NCBI RefSeq assembly: GCF_947500065.1
Contig: NZ_CANMQT010000004.1
Span: 186,001-250,000 of the forward strand
Source: an uncultured Aquimarina sp.
GTDB lineage: Bacteria > Bacteroidota > Bacteroidia > Flavobacteriales > Flavobacteriaceae
Reading direction: 5' to 3'
Length of the DNA: 64,000 nt
Positions 35,369 through 44,232 of this stretch are shown in pieces (position 1 is the first letter of the stretch; each line of letters begins with the position of its first letter). Below the pieces are notes generated by a model. It saw nothing but the letters and a program-made list of their open reading frames with translations, did no database searches and was not told the DNA's origin. The position numbers and the translations under genes are program-made.

Positions 35369-37525
35369 TTATTCTATCACTGTTAGTTTAAGTTCATCAT
35401 CGAATTTAATAATATAAGAAGCTTTGTTATAATACCCTCCTAATAGCTTTTTTGCATAATTAAATTTATTCTCCACATACTCTGTTGTGCCTTCAAAAGT
35501 TGCCGCATGATACAAATCATCTGCAACACCTAATCGCATTAAAATATCATATGTAATATCAAAACCTCTAACTGCATATTTACTTGGAATAGTTCCATAT
35601 TCTTTCTTATATCTCTCAACAAATAAAGTCATTCTCGTCTCATCATAATTATCAAACTCCTTATCTATCGATGGATAATGTAAATGTAGTTTAGATAAAT
35701 ATTCATTTTTCACACTATCATCTTCAAATGCATCATCCTTATCAGTTGTAAACAACGTTACCTTATGGCTTTCTACTCTTGCATTCAGCAAGGTTGTTAC
35801 ATTACTTATCATGGCCACATCATCTGATTCAAAAAACACCCAGTTTGGTTTATTTTTCGCCAACACTTTATCAAGATGTACTCCATATACATAATTACCC
35901 TCTTCTATTTTGGGCATTTTAGCATCCGGAAACTTAATTAACAACTTATTCTTTATTTCTTCATATTTCTCTTTCCCTTGTTGTACAATAATTACAATAT
36001 TCTTATCCGTAGAATCCTTTTCTACATATGCTATCAATTTATCCTGAAGCATGATATCTGTCGGTCTAGTTTGAAAAAAATTACTATACAATTTGGATTC
36101 TCTATTAGAAATTGGAGAAAACACAGGCGTATCGTATTTTTTTAGCTCTGCCGCAACAGCTTCTACATTGGCTTGATACAAGGGACCAATAACCGCATCC
36201 ATTTCATCAAAATTATTTTGATCAATCAGATTTTTTATATAGGGTACATTATTATTTCTTTGGGTATCAAAAACGGTTAGATCAATACTAAGTCCTCTAG
36301 TTTTAGCTGAATCTACCGCAATCTGAATACCTTTATAAAAATCCAATGCAACTTGTAATCCTCTGCTTCTTTTAATAAAGTCTTCTGTTTCTTGTCTCGC
36401 ATTAAGATCTAGCGTATCCAACCCAAAAGGAAGCATTATTGCTAATTTCTTTGTTTTAAAATTAGATAACATATTCTCTAGCTTAAGATATTTACCTTCG
36501 GGAAAATCAATAGCTAAAGAATCTATCTCACCTCTTTTGGGAAGCGTGATAACCATACCAGCTTTAAGGCCATCTCTTAAATATGGATTCATATTAAACA
36601 AAGAGTCTGACGATATTTCAGTTCTTTTAAGAATACTATATATAGTTTCCTTAGGTTGAACTTCGTATAATTCAAATTCTGGTTCAATTATCTCCTCTAA
36701 TGGAACAAAAATTGTGGTTGGAACGATAATTTCCATACCAATAGGAAAATTAGGATCCATCTCCGGATTGAGTTGGTTCAATTCATCTACAGTAATTCCG
36801 TGCCTTCTGGCAATACTATATCTTGTTTCTTTAGGTTTTACAATATACTTTGTGGTTGTAGAAATTCTACTACTTAAAGTATCCTTAGGGGTTTCGACCT
36901 CTACAACTACCTCTTCCGCATATATAGGAATTCTGAGCTTATCACGTTTTCTAATTTGTTCAGAGTACAATCTTTTGTTATGCTTTTTGATATCATCAAT
37001 AGTAATTTCATATTTCTGGGCAATTCCATACAAAGTTTCTTTTCGTCTTACCTTATGCGTTTTAAATCTAACTATTTGACGTATCTCTTCTAATGGTTTT
37101 ATGCTATCCAATATAGGATCACTAACATTTTCTGTAGCAGTATTTTCCTCTTTGGGTTTTTCCAGAATCGAAACTCGTAAAATTTGTCCAAGATTAATAC
37201 CATTAACCGCATCCGGATTTAAGACATAAATTGCCTCTTCTGTAGTATTATATTTTTTCGAAAGATTATAAACAGTATCTCCATCTTCGACAACATGAAC
37301 ATTATATTCTTGATCATCGACCACAGGAATGGCTAAAATCTGCCCTTCTTTAATTCCTTCTTTTGCAGTCGGATTTATTTTAAAAATTGCTTCTGGGGTC
37401 GTATTATAGCGTTTCGCAATTCTATAAACATTTTCTCCCTGAGCAACTTTATGACTCTTATACTGCTGAGCAAAACCAATAGTGGTAATAAAAAGCACAA
37501 AAAAGAACAACAATATTTTTTTCAT
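35369..37525 (-). CDS. Multi-LysM protein with periplasmic-binding-protein-like domain
   Basis: A 718-residue exported protein (signal MKKILLFFFVLFITTIGFAQ). It has five LysM-type peptidoglycan-binding repeats in the first 330 residues (VAQGENVYRIAKRYNTTPEA, VEDGDTVYNLSKKYNTTEEA, VRRKETLYGIAQKYEITIDD, VKPKETRYSIARRHGITVDE, VQPKETIYSILKRTEISSDS). The remaining 370 residues resemble a type I periplasmic-binding protein such as an amino acid receptor (LAIMLPFGLD, AVIGPLYQANVEAVAAELKK, FSPISNRES, YDILMRLGVADDLYHA). It lies 61 bases after guaA on the same strand. Perhaps a wall-bound sensor or scaffold; the ligand is unknown. Confidence 0.9.
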   Translation of the reverse strand: MKKILLFFFVLFITTIGFAQQYKSHKVAQGENVYRIAKRYNTTPEAIFKINPTAKEGIKEGQILAIPVVDDQEYNVHVVEDGDTVYNLSKKYNTTEEAIYVLNPDAVNGINLGQILRVSILEKPKEENTATENVSDPILDSIKPLEEIRQIVRFKTHKVRRKETLYGIAQKYEITIDDIKKHNKRLYSEQIRKRDKLRIPIYAEEVVVEVETPKDTLSSRISTTTKYIVKPKETRYSIARRHGITVDELNQLNPEMDPNFPIGMEIIVPTTIFVPLEEIIEPEFELYEVQPKETIYSILKRTEISSDSLFNMNPYLRDGLKAGMVITLPKRGEIDSLAIDFPEGKYLKLENMLSNFKTKKLAIMLPFGLDTLDLNARQETEDFIKRSRGLQVALDFYKGIQIAVDSAKTRGLSIDLTVFDTQRNNNVPYIKNLIDQNNFDEMDAVIGPLYQANVEAVAAELKKYDTPVFSPISNRESKLYSNFFQTRPTDIMLQDKLIAYVEKDSTDKNIVIIVQQGKEKYEEIKNKLLIKFPDAKMPKIEEGNYVYGVHLDKVLAKNKPNWVFFESDDVAMISNVTTLLNARVESHKVTLFTTDKDDAFEDDSVKNEYLSKLHLHYPSIDKEFDNYDETRMTLFVERYKKEYGTIPSKYAVRGFDITYDILMRLGVADDLYHAATFEGTTEYVENKFNYAKKLLGGYYNKASYIIKFDDELKLTVIE

Positions 37526-37586
37526 TCGTTTTAATTTTAATGTATCTGATTCTTAAAGAACCAAAAGTGTTAAGACATTAATTATT

Positions 37587-39119
37587 TTACTCCCATTCTA
37601 TAGTTGCAGGTGGTTTAGAACTAATATCATACACTACTCTATTAACGCCTTTTACCCTATTTATTATTTCATTAGAGGTTTTTTGCAAAAACTCATACGG
37701 AAGATTCACCCAATCGGCTGTCATTCCATCTGTACTTTCTACAGCCCTTAACGCTACACATTTTTCATAAGTTCTCTCATCTCCCATGACTCCAACACTT
37801 TGTACAGGTAATAAAATCGCACCTGCCTGCCACACTTTATTATAAAGATCATTGTCTTTCAATCCATTTATAAATATAGCGTCAACTTCTTGCAAAATAC
37901 TAACTTTTTCTGGAGTAATATCTCCTAGTATCCGAATTGCAAGCCCAGGCCCCGGAAAAGGATGTCTTCCTAGCAACTCAGGATCAAGATCCATGGACGC
38001 TCCGACTCTCCTAACTTCATCCTTAAATAGCATTTTTAAAGGCTCCACTATTTTCAATTTCATGAAATCAGGCAATCCTCCTACATTATGATGTGATTTA
38101 ATAGTAGCCGATGGGCCACCATTAACAGAGACTGACTCAATAACATCAGGATAAATTGTTCCTTGTGCTAACCATTTCGCATCTTCTATAAGGTGAGCTT
38201 CATCATCAAATACTTCTATAAATACTCTTCCTATTATTTTTCGTTTTCCCTCAGGATCACTTTCTCCAGCAAGGGCATCCAAAAAACGTGCCGAAGCATC
38301 AACCCCTTTTACATTAAGTCCCATTCCTTCGTACTGCTTTAGCACCGATGAGAATTCATTTTTACGAAGTAATCCATTGTTTACAAAAATGCAATGAAGG
38401 TTACTTCCAATCGCTTTATGAAGTAATACGGCAGCGACAGTAGAATCTACACCTCCACTCAGTCCAAGCACTACTTTATCGTTCCCTATTTTTTCTTTCA
38501 GCTCCGCTACAGTAGTATCTACAAATGAATTTGGTGTCCAATCTGGTTGAACACCTGCAATATCAATCAGAAAATTATCCAGCAATTGCTTACCATCTGT
38601 AGAATGGTAAACTTCTGGGTGAAACTGAATTGCGTAGGTTTCTTCATTTTCAATTTTATATGCAGCATTTGCTACGTCACCTGTACTGGCTAACAACACT
38701 CCTCCTGTAGGTAATGATTTAATTGTATCACTATGACTCATCCATACTTGCGAACCTAAAGATATTCCTTTAAAAAATTGCTCATCAGGTTTTATAAAAG
38801 ATAGATTTGCCCTTCCGTACTCTCTAGTATTAGATGGTGCTACTTCGCCTCCGCTAAAATGTGCCAAGTACTGTGCTCCATAACACACTGCCAGAAGTGG
38901 TTTTTTTCCTCTGATCTCTGATAAATCTGGATGCGGAGCATCCTCACCTCTTACCGAAAATGGTGATCCCGAAAGAATAACTGCTTTAAAATCTGATAAA
39001 TTACCTGGTAATTTATTGAACGGGTGGATTTCACAATAAATATTTAACTCTCTTACTCTTCTTGCGATTAGCTGAGTATACTGTGATCCAAAATCTAAAA
39101 TGAGTACGTTATTTTGCAT
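37587..39119 (-). CDS. guaA: GMP synthase (glutamine-hydrolysing)
   Basis: A 510-residue enzyme that aminates XMP to GMP. The ATG at 39119 ([16 protein letters not shown]) was preferred to the TTG two codons earlier. The class I glutamine amidotransferase domain has the nucleophile in [10 protein letters not shown] and the His/Glu in [10 protein letters not shown]. The ATP pyrophosphatase P-loop is [14 protein letters not shown], and the C-terminal dimerisation domain has [23 protein letters not shown] and the end KPPATIEWE. With guaB in the same window it completes IMP to GMP. A TATTTTTG -7-like element ends three bases before the ATG, suggesting a leaderless or nearly leaderless mRNA. Confidence 0.98.
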   Translation of the reverse strand: MQNNVLILDFGSQYTQLIARRVRELNIYCEIHPFNKLPGNLSDFKAVILSGSPFSVRGEDAPHPDLSEIRGKKPLLAVCYGAQYLAHFSGGEVAPSNTREYGRANLSFIKPDEQFFKGISLGSQVWMSHSDTIKSLPTGGVLLASTGDVANAAYKIENEETYAIQFHPEVYHSTDGKQLLDNFLIDIAGVQPDWTPNSFVDTTVAELKEKIGNDKVVLGLSGGVDSTVAAVLLHKAIGSNLHCIFVNNGLLRKNEFSSVLKQYEGMGLNVKGVDASARFLDALAGESDPEGKRKIIGRVFIEVFDDEAHLIEDAKWLAQGTIYPDVIESVSVNGGPSATIKSHHNVGGLPDFMKLKIVEPLKMLFKDEVRRVGASMDLDPELLGRHPFPGPGLAIRILGDITPEKVSILQEVDAIFINGLKDNDLYNKVWQAGAILLPVQSVGVMGDERTYEKCVALRAVESTDGMTADWVNLPYEFLQKTSNEIINRVKGVNRVVYDISSKPPATIEWE

Positions 39120-39122
39120 AGG

Positions 39123-39130
39123 CAAAAATA
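39123..39130 (-). promoter_or_regulatory. Possible -7 promoter box of guaA
   Basis: On the minus strand TATTTTTG fits TAnnTTTG and ends 3 bases before the guaA ATG. No proper -33 TTTG is at the expected distance. The match may be chance in T-rich DNA. Confidence 0.3.
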
Positions 39131-39253
39131 AAATTAAATTGCAACCCCTGAAATCCTAACTGACATAATTTTCAACTTAGTCAATTATTTTATAAACACA
39201 CCGTCATTTGTCATAAAAAATAACGACTTACTCAGTATATTTATAGAAAAACT

Positions 39254-40033
39254 ATGAAATATTCATTTTTACACAGTCTATTATGCTTTGGCATACTCGC
39301 TATTATTACTTCTTGTAAAAGTGGATTAGACACACGAGGTACCAAAGCTTATATAAGTAGCATTAATTCTGAGTCTTTTAAAGCCATTCCCTTAATCCCT
39401 GGCAATAGAATTAGTACCATCAAAGTGAATGATAAAGAATCCGAGTGGAAATACGATCTCACTGTTCCTAAAATCAAAGAAGGTAAAAAAGTTCCTTTAT
39501 TTATAGTCCTTCATGGAGGTGTCGGCAGCAAAAACTACACTAAGTTTAACAACTGCTTAGTAACTCCTGGGTTAAAAGATGCTGGAGGATTTATATTTAG
39601 TCCATCCGGAGCTTGGCGAACTTGGACATTGGATTATCTCGAAAAAAGAATTTTAGATTTTATTGATCTTGCAAAAGAACACTGGCCAATAGATCCTAAT
39701 AAAATTGTATTAGTTGGCTATAGTAATGGAGCTATTGCTGGTTGGCAATATGCTAAAGATTATAACGACATTTTTTCGGCCATGATATTAATGGGTTCTA
39801 ATTGTAAGGTGAAAGAAAAATTGAATATTCCAATTTATGTAATCCAGGGAACAGAAGATAAGTTTTTTCCTATAAAAAAGGCAAGAAAACGAGTTGCTGA
39901 GGCTAAAGCACTAGGCTGTAATATAACTTTTATAGAAGCTGAAGGAAAAACTCATTTAAAAGCCTGTGAATATGAAGAAATATTAAAAACAAGTATCCCG
40001 TGGATGGAAAATGAAGTTTGGCAAACCAAGTAA
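39254..40033 (+). CDS. Lipoprotein alpha/beta hydrolase (esterase/phospholipase-type)
   Basis: A 259-residue lipoprotein (MKYSFLHSLLCFGILAIITSC). An alpha/beta hydrolase of the carboxylesterase/depolymerase class follows: KVPLFIVLHGGVGSKNY (oxyanion region), the nucleophile elbow LVGYSNGAIAGWQ, then VIQGTEDKFFP with the catalytic Asp and KTHLKACEY with the His. Length and motif spacing fit an esterase. The substrate is not predictable. It is divergent from guaA with a 134-base gap. Confidence 0.87.
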   Translation: MKYSFLHSLLCFGILAIITSCKSGLDTRGTKAYISSINSESFKAIPLIPGNRISTIKVNDKESEWKYDLTVPKIKEGKKVPLFIVLHGGVGSKNYTKFNNCLVTPGLKDAGGFIFSPSGAWRTWTLDYLEKRILDFIDLAKEHWPIDPNKIVLVGYSNGAIAGWQYAKDYNDIFSAMILMGSNCKVKEKLNIPIYVIQGTEDKFFPIKKARKRVAEAKALGCNITFIEAEGKTHLKACEYEEILKTSIPWMENEVWQTK

Positions 40034-40120
40034 ACCAACTTAAATTTTGGCATTGTGCTTTTTTGAGGTTGGTCTATAAATTGACTAACTTTATGATATC
40101 AACCACAATCTTATAAACCC

Positions 40121-40666
40121 ATGACCGATATTATATTTTCTTCTATTACAATAGATCTAAAAACGGCTGTTGAAACTAAGACGCATCCTTTTCGATATTT
40201 CACACTGGCTACTTCTGATTTTAATAGTATACCTAGATTAAGAACCGTAGTTCTTAGAGATGTAGATGATGATTTGAATATGATCGTATATACGGATGAA
40301 AGATCTAAAAAAATTGCAAATATTCAAGCAAACAATCGAGTAAGCCTTTTGTTTTATGATCAGGAACGATTATTACAAATCACTATAAAAGCCAAAGCAG
40401 AAATCATTACAGACCACGAGACTATTCAACAAATATGGAAACAAATTCCCGAAAAATTTAGAAAAGATTATTCCACAGAATTATCTCCAGGAATAGAGAT
40501 CAAAAATCCAGATAAGGTTGATTATTTAGAAGGAAAACATTTTTTCTCAGCAATTAAGATTATCCCCATGCGTATAGAATATTTACGTCTAAAAAGACCT
40601 AATCATGTTAGAGTTATTTTTAAAAAAGAAAACCGTAATTGGAAAGGAACCTATATAGTACCTTAA
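40121..40666 (+). CDS. Pyridoxamine 5'-phosphate oxidase-like FMN-binding protein
   Basis: A 181-residue split-barrel flavoprotein of the Alr4036/PNPOx-like group. Recognisable parts are the helix DLKTAVETKTHPFRYFTLAT, the FMN segment RLRTVVLRDVDDD, YTDERSKKIANIQANNRVS, and the end segment LKRPNHVRVIFKKENRNWKG. The substrate-specific C-terminal part of true PdxH is not recognisable, so a general FMN-dependent reductase or oxidase is likelier than pyridoxal phosphate synthesis. Its stop codon overlaps that of the converging ThuA gene. Confidence 0.83.
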   Translation: MTDIIFSSITIDLKTAVETKTHPFRYFTLATSDFNSIPRLRTVVLRDVDDDLNMIVYTDERSKKIANIQANNRVSLLFYDQERLLQITIKAKAEIITDHETIQQIWKQIPEKFRKDYSTELSPGIEIKNPDKVDYLEGKHFFSAIKIIPMRIEYLRLKRPNHVRVIFKKENRNWKGTYIVP

Positions 40667-41673
40667 TTCTTTTTTATCAATTTGAAATTACTTTGCTGAT
40701 TACCGGATATTATACTTCCTATGTATAATCCATTAGATAAGTTTTCGATATTAATATTCGTTGATGCAACTGCTGACGGGATTTCACCTTTATACACTAA
40801 CTGTCCATTAATATCATAAATCAATAAAGATTTTGCTTTCACCACATCAGAAGTAGAAAATCTAAATACATCACTTACTGGATTTGGAGAAATACGAAAT
40901 GGTATTTGTTGTTCTTGTCCACCTACACTTAATGTGTTTCCGATTACATATTTTATACCTTCTTCTATGTGCTTTATAAAATTAGCATTACTTGTATAAT
41001 CGCTAGAGTTATGACCTAAAGCAGTATAAAAAGAACGCCCTCCACCATACTCTTTATACCATGAAATAGGTCTGGCTTCATCATAATCATTAGATCCAGT
41101 CGACGCTACCATCAATAGATCTATATTACCCGAAAATAATTGTCCGCCATTATTCCTCCAATAATAATATTCTTCAGATTTATTCCAAGTCATCCCCAGA
41201 AAATCTACAGCTGGATGAGAATTAACTATGGTCATATCGGCATTAAAGTTATTACTGGTATGATTTGGGCCTGATTGCACAATTCCCCCAACCAAATCAT
41301 TATAGAAAGGCCAGCTTTTATCACGGTATGTATCGGTAGCTGCGTGGATACCTAAAAAACCACCTCCAGCAGCTATAAAATCTTCAAAGGCTTGTTGCTG
41401 AGTAGCATTTAAGAGATTATTACCACTAGTATTACACCAGATGACAGCTTTGTATTGTGCTAAATTGGCTGTGGTAAAATCATTGGCATCTTCTGTTTGA
41501 TCAGTTGTCCAAAGTCCGTTTGTGCTACCAAGGTTGGTAATCATAGTAACTCCAGCTCCAATCGAAGGATGTGTAAAGCCATTGGTTTTAGTAAATACTA
41601 ATACTTTATCCTGTGCAGATAGATTAAACAATAAAGAAAAAAATACGGTTGTTAAGAGAATTTGTGTTTTCAT
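40663..41673 (-). CDS. ThuA-domain protein secreted by the type IX system
   Basis: A 336-residue exported protein (signal MKTQILLTTVFFSLLFNLSAQ). It contains a ThuA-like glutamine-amidotransferase fold (VLVFTKTNGFTHPSIGAGV, AVIWCNTSGN, GGGFLGIHAATDTY, SWYKEYGGGRSFYTALGH), a family involved in sugar or trehalose-related metabolism. The last 75 residues are a type A T9SS sorting domain (FRISPNPVSDVFRF, LLIYDINGQLVYKGE, LSNGLYIGSI, FKLIKKN). It is therefore predicted to be released or surface-attached. The substrate is unknown; related secreted proteins occur near polysaccharide-use loci, but none is visible here. Confidence 0.93.
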   Translation of the reverse strand: MKTQILLTTVFFSLLFNLSAQDKVLVFTKTNGFTHPSIGAGVTMITNLGSTNGLWTTDQTEDANDFTTANLAQYKAVIWCNTSGNNLLNATQQQAFEDFIAAGGGFLGIHAATDTYRDKSWPFYNDLVGGIVQSGPNHTSNNFNADMTIVNSHPAVDFLGMTWNKSEEYYYWRNNGGQLFSGNIDLLMVASTGSNDYDEARPISWYKEYGGGRSFYTALGHNSSDYTSNANFIKHIEEGIKYVIGNTLSVGGQEQQIPFRISPNPVSDVFRFSTSDVVKAKSLLIYDINGQLVYKGEIPSAVASTNINIENLSNGLYIGSIISGNQQSNFKLIKKN

Positions 41674-41836
41674 GACGATGTGAGTTTATTTTAATAATAA
41701 CGCAAAACACCAGCTTAAAATTATGATATGAATTAATTGCCTTTTTTAATCTATCTGCTCAGTATAAACATTTTGTATATTACATATTCTGAATTCAATG
41801 AAATATATTGTACGTTACAAACAATTATAAAACCAC

Positions 41837-43312
41837 ATGAAATTCTTATCAAAAATTATAATTTTAGTTTTAGTAATCTCAGGTTGTTCTAAGAAAAGTG
41901 GAAAAAGTTTTAATACATCGGAAAAATTCACCTCAGAATTAAGAGAATTAAAAGAATATTTTAAAATTCCTGGACTTGCAGTTTCTATTGAAAAAGACGG
42001 AAATACTATTTATCAAAAGTATTTAGGAGTATCTGACATAGATAACAAAGTAAAATTAGATTCTACTGCATTATTTCCTATTGCATCCATAACAAAAGTT
42101 TTTTCCGGCGTTCTAATATCAAAACTGGTAGCACAAGAAAAACTTTCACTCAATGATCCAATCAATAAATTCCTACCTAAACCAATACTGGGAGATTCAA
42201 TTTTGATAAAACATATTCTATCTCATACTTCGCAAGGCGAAGTAGGAAAAGAATTTTATTATAGTTCTAGATTTGGATTACTAACCAAAGTAATCGAGCA
42301 AAGTTCTGGGAAGACATTTGCAGAATTATTGAATCAAGAGATTTTATTACCATTAAAGCTTGAAAATACTTTTTTACTGAAAGATTCAACCCAATTACCT
42401 ACAGGCAAACGAATAATCGCAAAACCATATATTCTGGACAATGGTATTGAAAATGGTTTTATTGATTTTGGTTATTCTTCATCAACTGGTATCGTTTCTA
42501 ACCTGAGTGATTTAGCAATTTTCAATAAAGCTTTGGATAACAATTCTTTAATTTCAAAAGAATCGAAAGACAAAATGTTTTCATCATTTACAACCGATTC
42601 GCCATATGGATTTGGAATTTTTAATCAAGAATTTCAAAAAACCAAACTTGTATGGGCTTACGGTCAATACGATTGTTATTCTAGTCTCTTACTAAAAATC
42701 CCCGCCAAAAATATTACATTAACAATACTTGCTAACAACAGTTTATTAAGTGACCCAGCACGATTAATTTATGGTGATGCTACTTCTTCACTATTCGTAA
42801 TGAGTTTTTTAAAAAATCACATATTCGAATTCGATAAAATGGAGTTGTTTGAAAAGCAAGACACTATACCGAAAACGAATTTTTCGAATAATGAATTTTA
42901 TAGAAAAAAGATATTGGCACAAGCATTAGCCGAATCATATATGGCAAGATTTCAGCCGGAAAAATTAAAATCAAGTGCTGCATTACTACATGCTGTTTTT
43001 TCTGAATATCCGGATTATTTGGAATATGCAGATTTAAATTTGCTTCATAATTTGTCTTTTTTAAAGGATGTAGCCTTTTATATGGAACTTGGCGAATTCA
43101 ATGATTTTGATACTCAAATAGAGCGTATCGGAGAAAAAATACTAAATAACCAACCTGAGAATCCATATGCACATTCTTATATGGGTGTCTATTACGATAG
43201 AAAAGGAAATACAGAAAAAGCCAAATATCATTTTGAAAAAATAGTAAATGCAAAGAATTTTTCAAAAAACTGGTATACTAATGAAGCCCAAAGCTGGTTA
43301 AATGATAATTAG
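41837..43312 (+). CDS. Beta-lactamase-fold serine hydrolase lipoprotein with C-terminal TPR-like helices
   Basis: A 491-residue lipoprotein (lipobox VISGC). A class C beta-lactamase/DD-peptidase domain covers residues about 35-310: GLAVSIEKDGNTIYQKYLG, the S-x-x-K motif in FPIASITKVFSG, a changed second motif FYYSSRFGLL (usually Y-x-N) and a C-terminal YGQYDCYSSLLLKIPAK in place of the K-T-G/H-x-G motif. The final 100 residues look helical and TPR-like (NPYAHSYMGVYYDRKGNTEK). The departures from standard motifs suggest an esterase or peptidase, not antibiotic resistance. The next gene follows 14 bases later. Confidence 0.85.
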   Translation: MKFLSKIIILVLVISGCSKKSGKSFNTSEKFTSELRELKEYFKIPGLAVSIEKDGNTIYQKYLGVSDIDNKVKLDSTALFPIASITKVFSGVLISKLVAQEKLSLNDPINKFLPKPILGDSILIKHILSHTSQGEVGKEFYYSSRFGLLTKVIEQSSGKTFAELLNQEILLPLKLENTFLLKDSTQLPTGKRIIAKPYILDNGIENGFIDFGYSSSTGIVSNLSDLAIFNKALDNNSLISKESKDKMFSSFTTDSPYGFGIFNQEFQKTKLVWAYGQYDCYSSLLLKIPAKNITLTILANNSLLSDPARLIYGDATSSLFVMSFLKNHIFEFDKMELFEKQDTIPKTNFSNNEFYRKKILAQALAESYMARFQPEKLKSSAALLHAVFSEYPDYLEYADLNLLHNLSFLKDVAFYMELGEFNDFDTQIERIGEKILNNQPENPYAHSYMGVYYDRKGNTEKAKYHFEKIVNAKNFSKNWYTNEAQSWLNDN

Positions 43313-43326
43313 GTAAAAACGTAATT

Positions 43327-43692
43327 ATGGACGACAATTTAGAAGACTTATTTTCTTATTTAAATCAATCTCTACCAAGTGATATTAACTATAGGGAATT
43401 ATCAAATTTATGCTTAACACTATTTTGTACTATTAGTATTCTACCTAAAAAGTTTCAACCTTTAGAACTAAACAAGGAAAATTTGGCAATCATTTTTTCC
43501 AAAATTGCTAAAGAAAAAGAAATGTCCTCTTATCCACCTACTGCTTCACTTTATGGAGCGTCATTTCATAATAGTTATGATAAAGGACACTGGTTAGAGG
43601 TTATGGCTAGTGTTCTAAAACTAGGCAATGAACCTGACACAAAAGAAGCTGAAAGATTATTACTTCCTACAGATTCAAGCTTTTTAGTATGA
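43327..43692 (+). CDS. Conserved hypothetical protein, 121 aa
   Basis: A cytoplasmic-looking protein with no signal peptide or membrane segment. It has an acidic start (MDDNLEDLFSYLNQSLPS), a Cys-containing hydrophobic helix (LSNLCLTLFCTISILP) and a C-terminal half with SYPPTASLYGASFHNSYDKG. No family was recognised. It is 14 bases downstream of the serine hydrolase gene and is likely cotranscribed, which hints at an intracellular accessory role. Coding looks real by length, codon bias and position, but function is unknown. Confidence 0.6.
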   Translation: MDDNLEDLFSYLNQSLPSDINYRELSNLCLTLFCTISILPKKFQPLELNKENLAIIFSKIAKEKEMSSYPPTASLYGASFHNSYDKGHWLEVMASVLKLGNEPDTKEAERLLLPTDSSFLV

Positions 43693-44093
43693 TACTTTTG
43701 AATAAGACTTCCAAAGTCTAGAGACTTAGTAGCAAGAAAACAAAGGTTAAACTAGTGTACCATATCTACTGCTTCAATTAATCAAAACAAAAACAATAAA
43801 AGCTGAATAGATAGCAATAATCCAACATATCTAAACAAACTACTACAACTACAAGAAAAACAATTCCAAAAGCATCTTTTCTCTCGTGATTACTCTTATT
43901 TTTACCTCTACTATTATTAATAAAACTCTCATTCTAAAAATAAAATTAAAAAAAAGCAAAAAACAACGGTAACATTTCTAAGTCTCAAGACACATACGTG
44001 TAGTGAAGCGAATTAAAATCCGAGATGAGCAAGATCATTGCATTAAGAGCAAAAATTATTGTTAAAAAATTAAAAAGCACACCCTTATCAGAA

Positions 44094-44150
44094 GAGTGAA
44101 CCCCATGGCTCGGATATGATAGCGCAGATTTGCAATCTGTGGGGCATATA
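44094..44150. repeat. tRNA-like or dispersed-repeat remnant
   Basis: The plus strand has GGCTCGGATATGATAGCGC followed by CAGATTTGCAATCTG flanked by CCCCA and TGGGG. It resembles a D-arm and an anticodon arm, but the D stem is broken by a missing GA step and no T arm or acceptor stem fits. A functional tRNA is therefore unlikely. I infer a decayed tRNA or a copy of a repeat family. Confidence 0.35.
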
Positions 44151-44186
44151 AGTAAGCGACACCAATAAGAAAATAAAAACAAATAC

Positions 44187-44212
44187 ATCCACAGCAATAA
44201 AATGCTGTGGAT
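44187..44212. terminator. Terminator-like hairpin
   Basis: ATCCACAGCA and TGCTGTGGAT form a perfect 10-bp stem with a 6-base loop. The T runs on both sides are weak, and the next gene begins 21 bases later, so it could be a leader hairpin or a weak terminator. Confidence 0.45.
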
Positions 44213-44232
44213 TTAATAAAGCATAAAAATTG

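Larger units (their letters stand above)
43693..44232. other. Intergenic region with tRNA-arm-like and terminator-like hairpins
   Basis: 540 bases. Several short overlapping minus-strand frames here (43985-44282) overlap each other and are not coding. The stretch 44094-44150 contains an anticodon-arm-like hairpin (see 44128-44145), and a 10-bp stem is at 44187-44212. The rest is plain AT-rich DNA. Confidence 0.55.

Noticed and set aside
35323-35391. A 23-codon plus-strand frame (MNLKSAVKFIIDEINFILSL...)
   Set aside because: It overlaps the 3' end of the LysM gene, has no terminator or promoter of its own, and its composition is what random AT-rich DNA would give.
41837-43312. Calling the beta-lactamase-fold protein an antibiotic-resistance gene
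   Set aside because: The second and third catalytic motifs differ from true beta-lactamases and this fold is mostly used by esterases and peptidases.
44094-44165. A tRNA gene with anticodon TGC or, on the other strand, GCA
   Set aside because: Only D-arm-like and anticodon-arm-like pieces fit; a T arm and acceptor stem cannot be formed, so it is not called as a tRNA.
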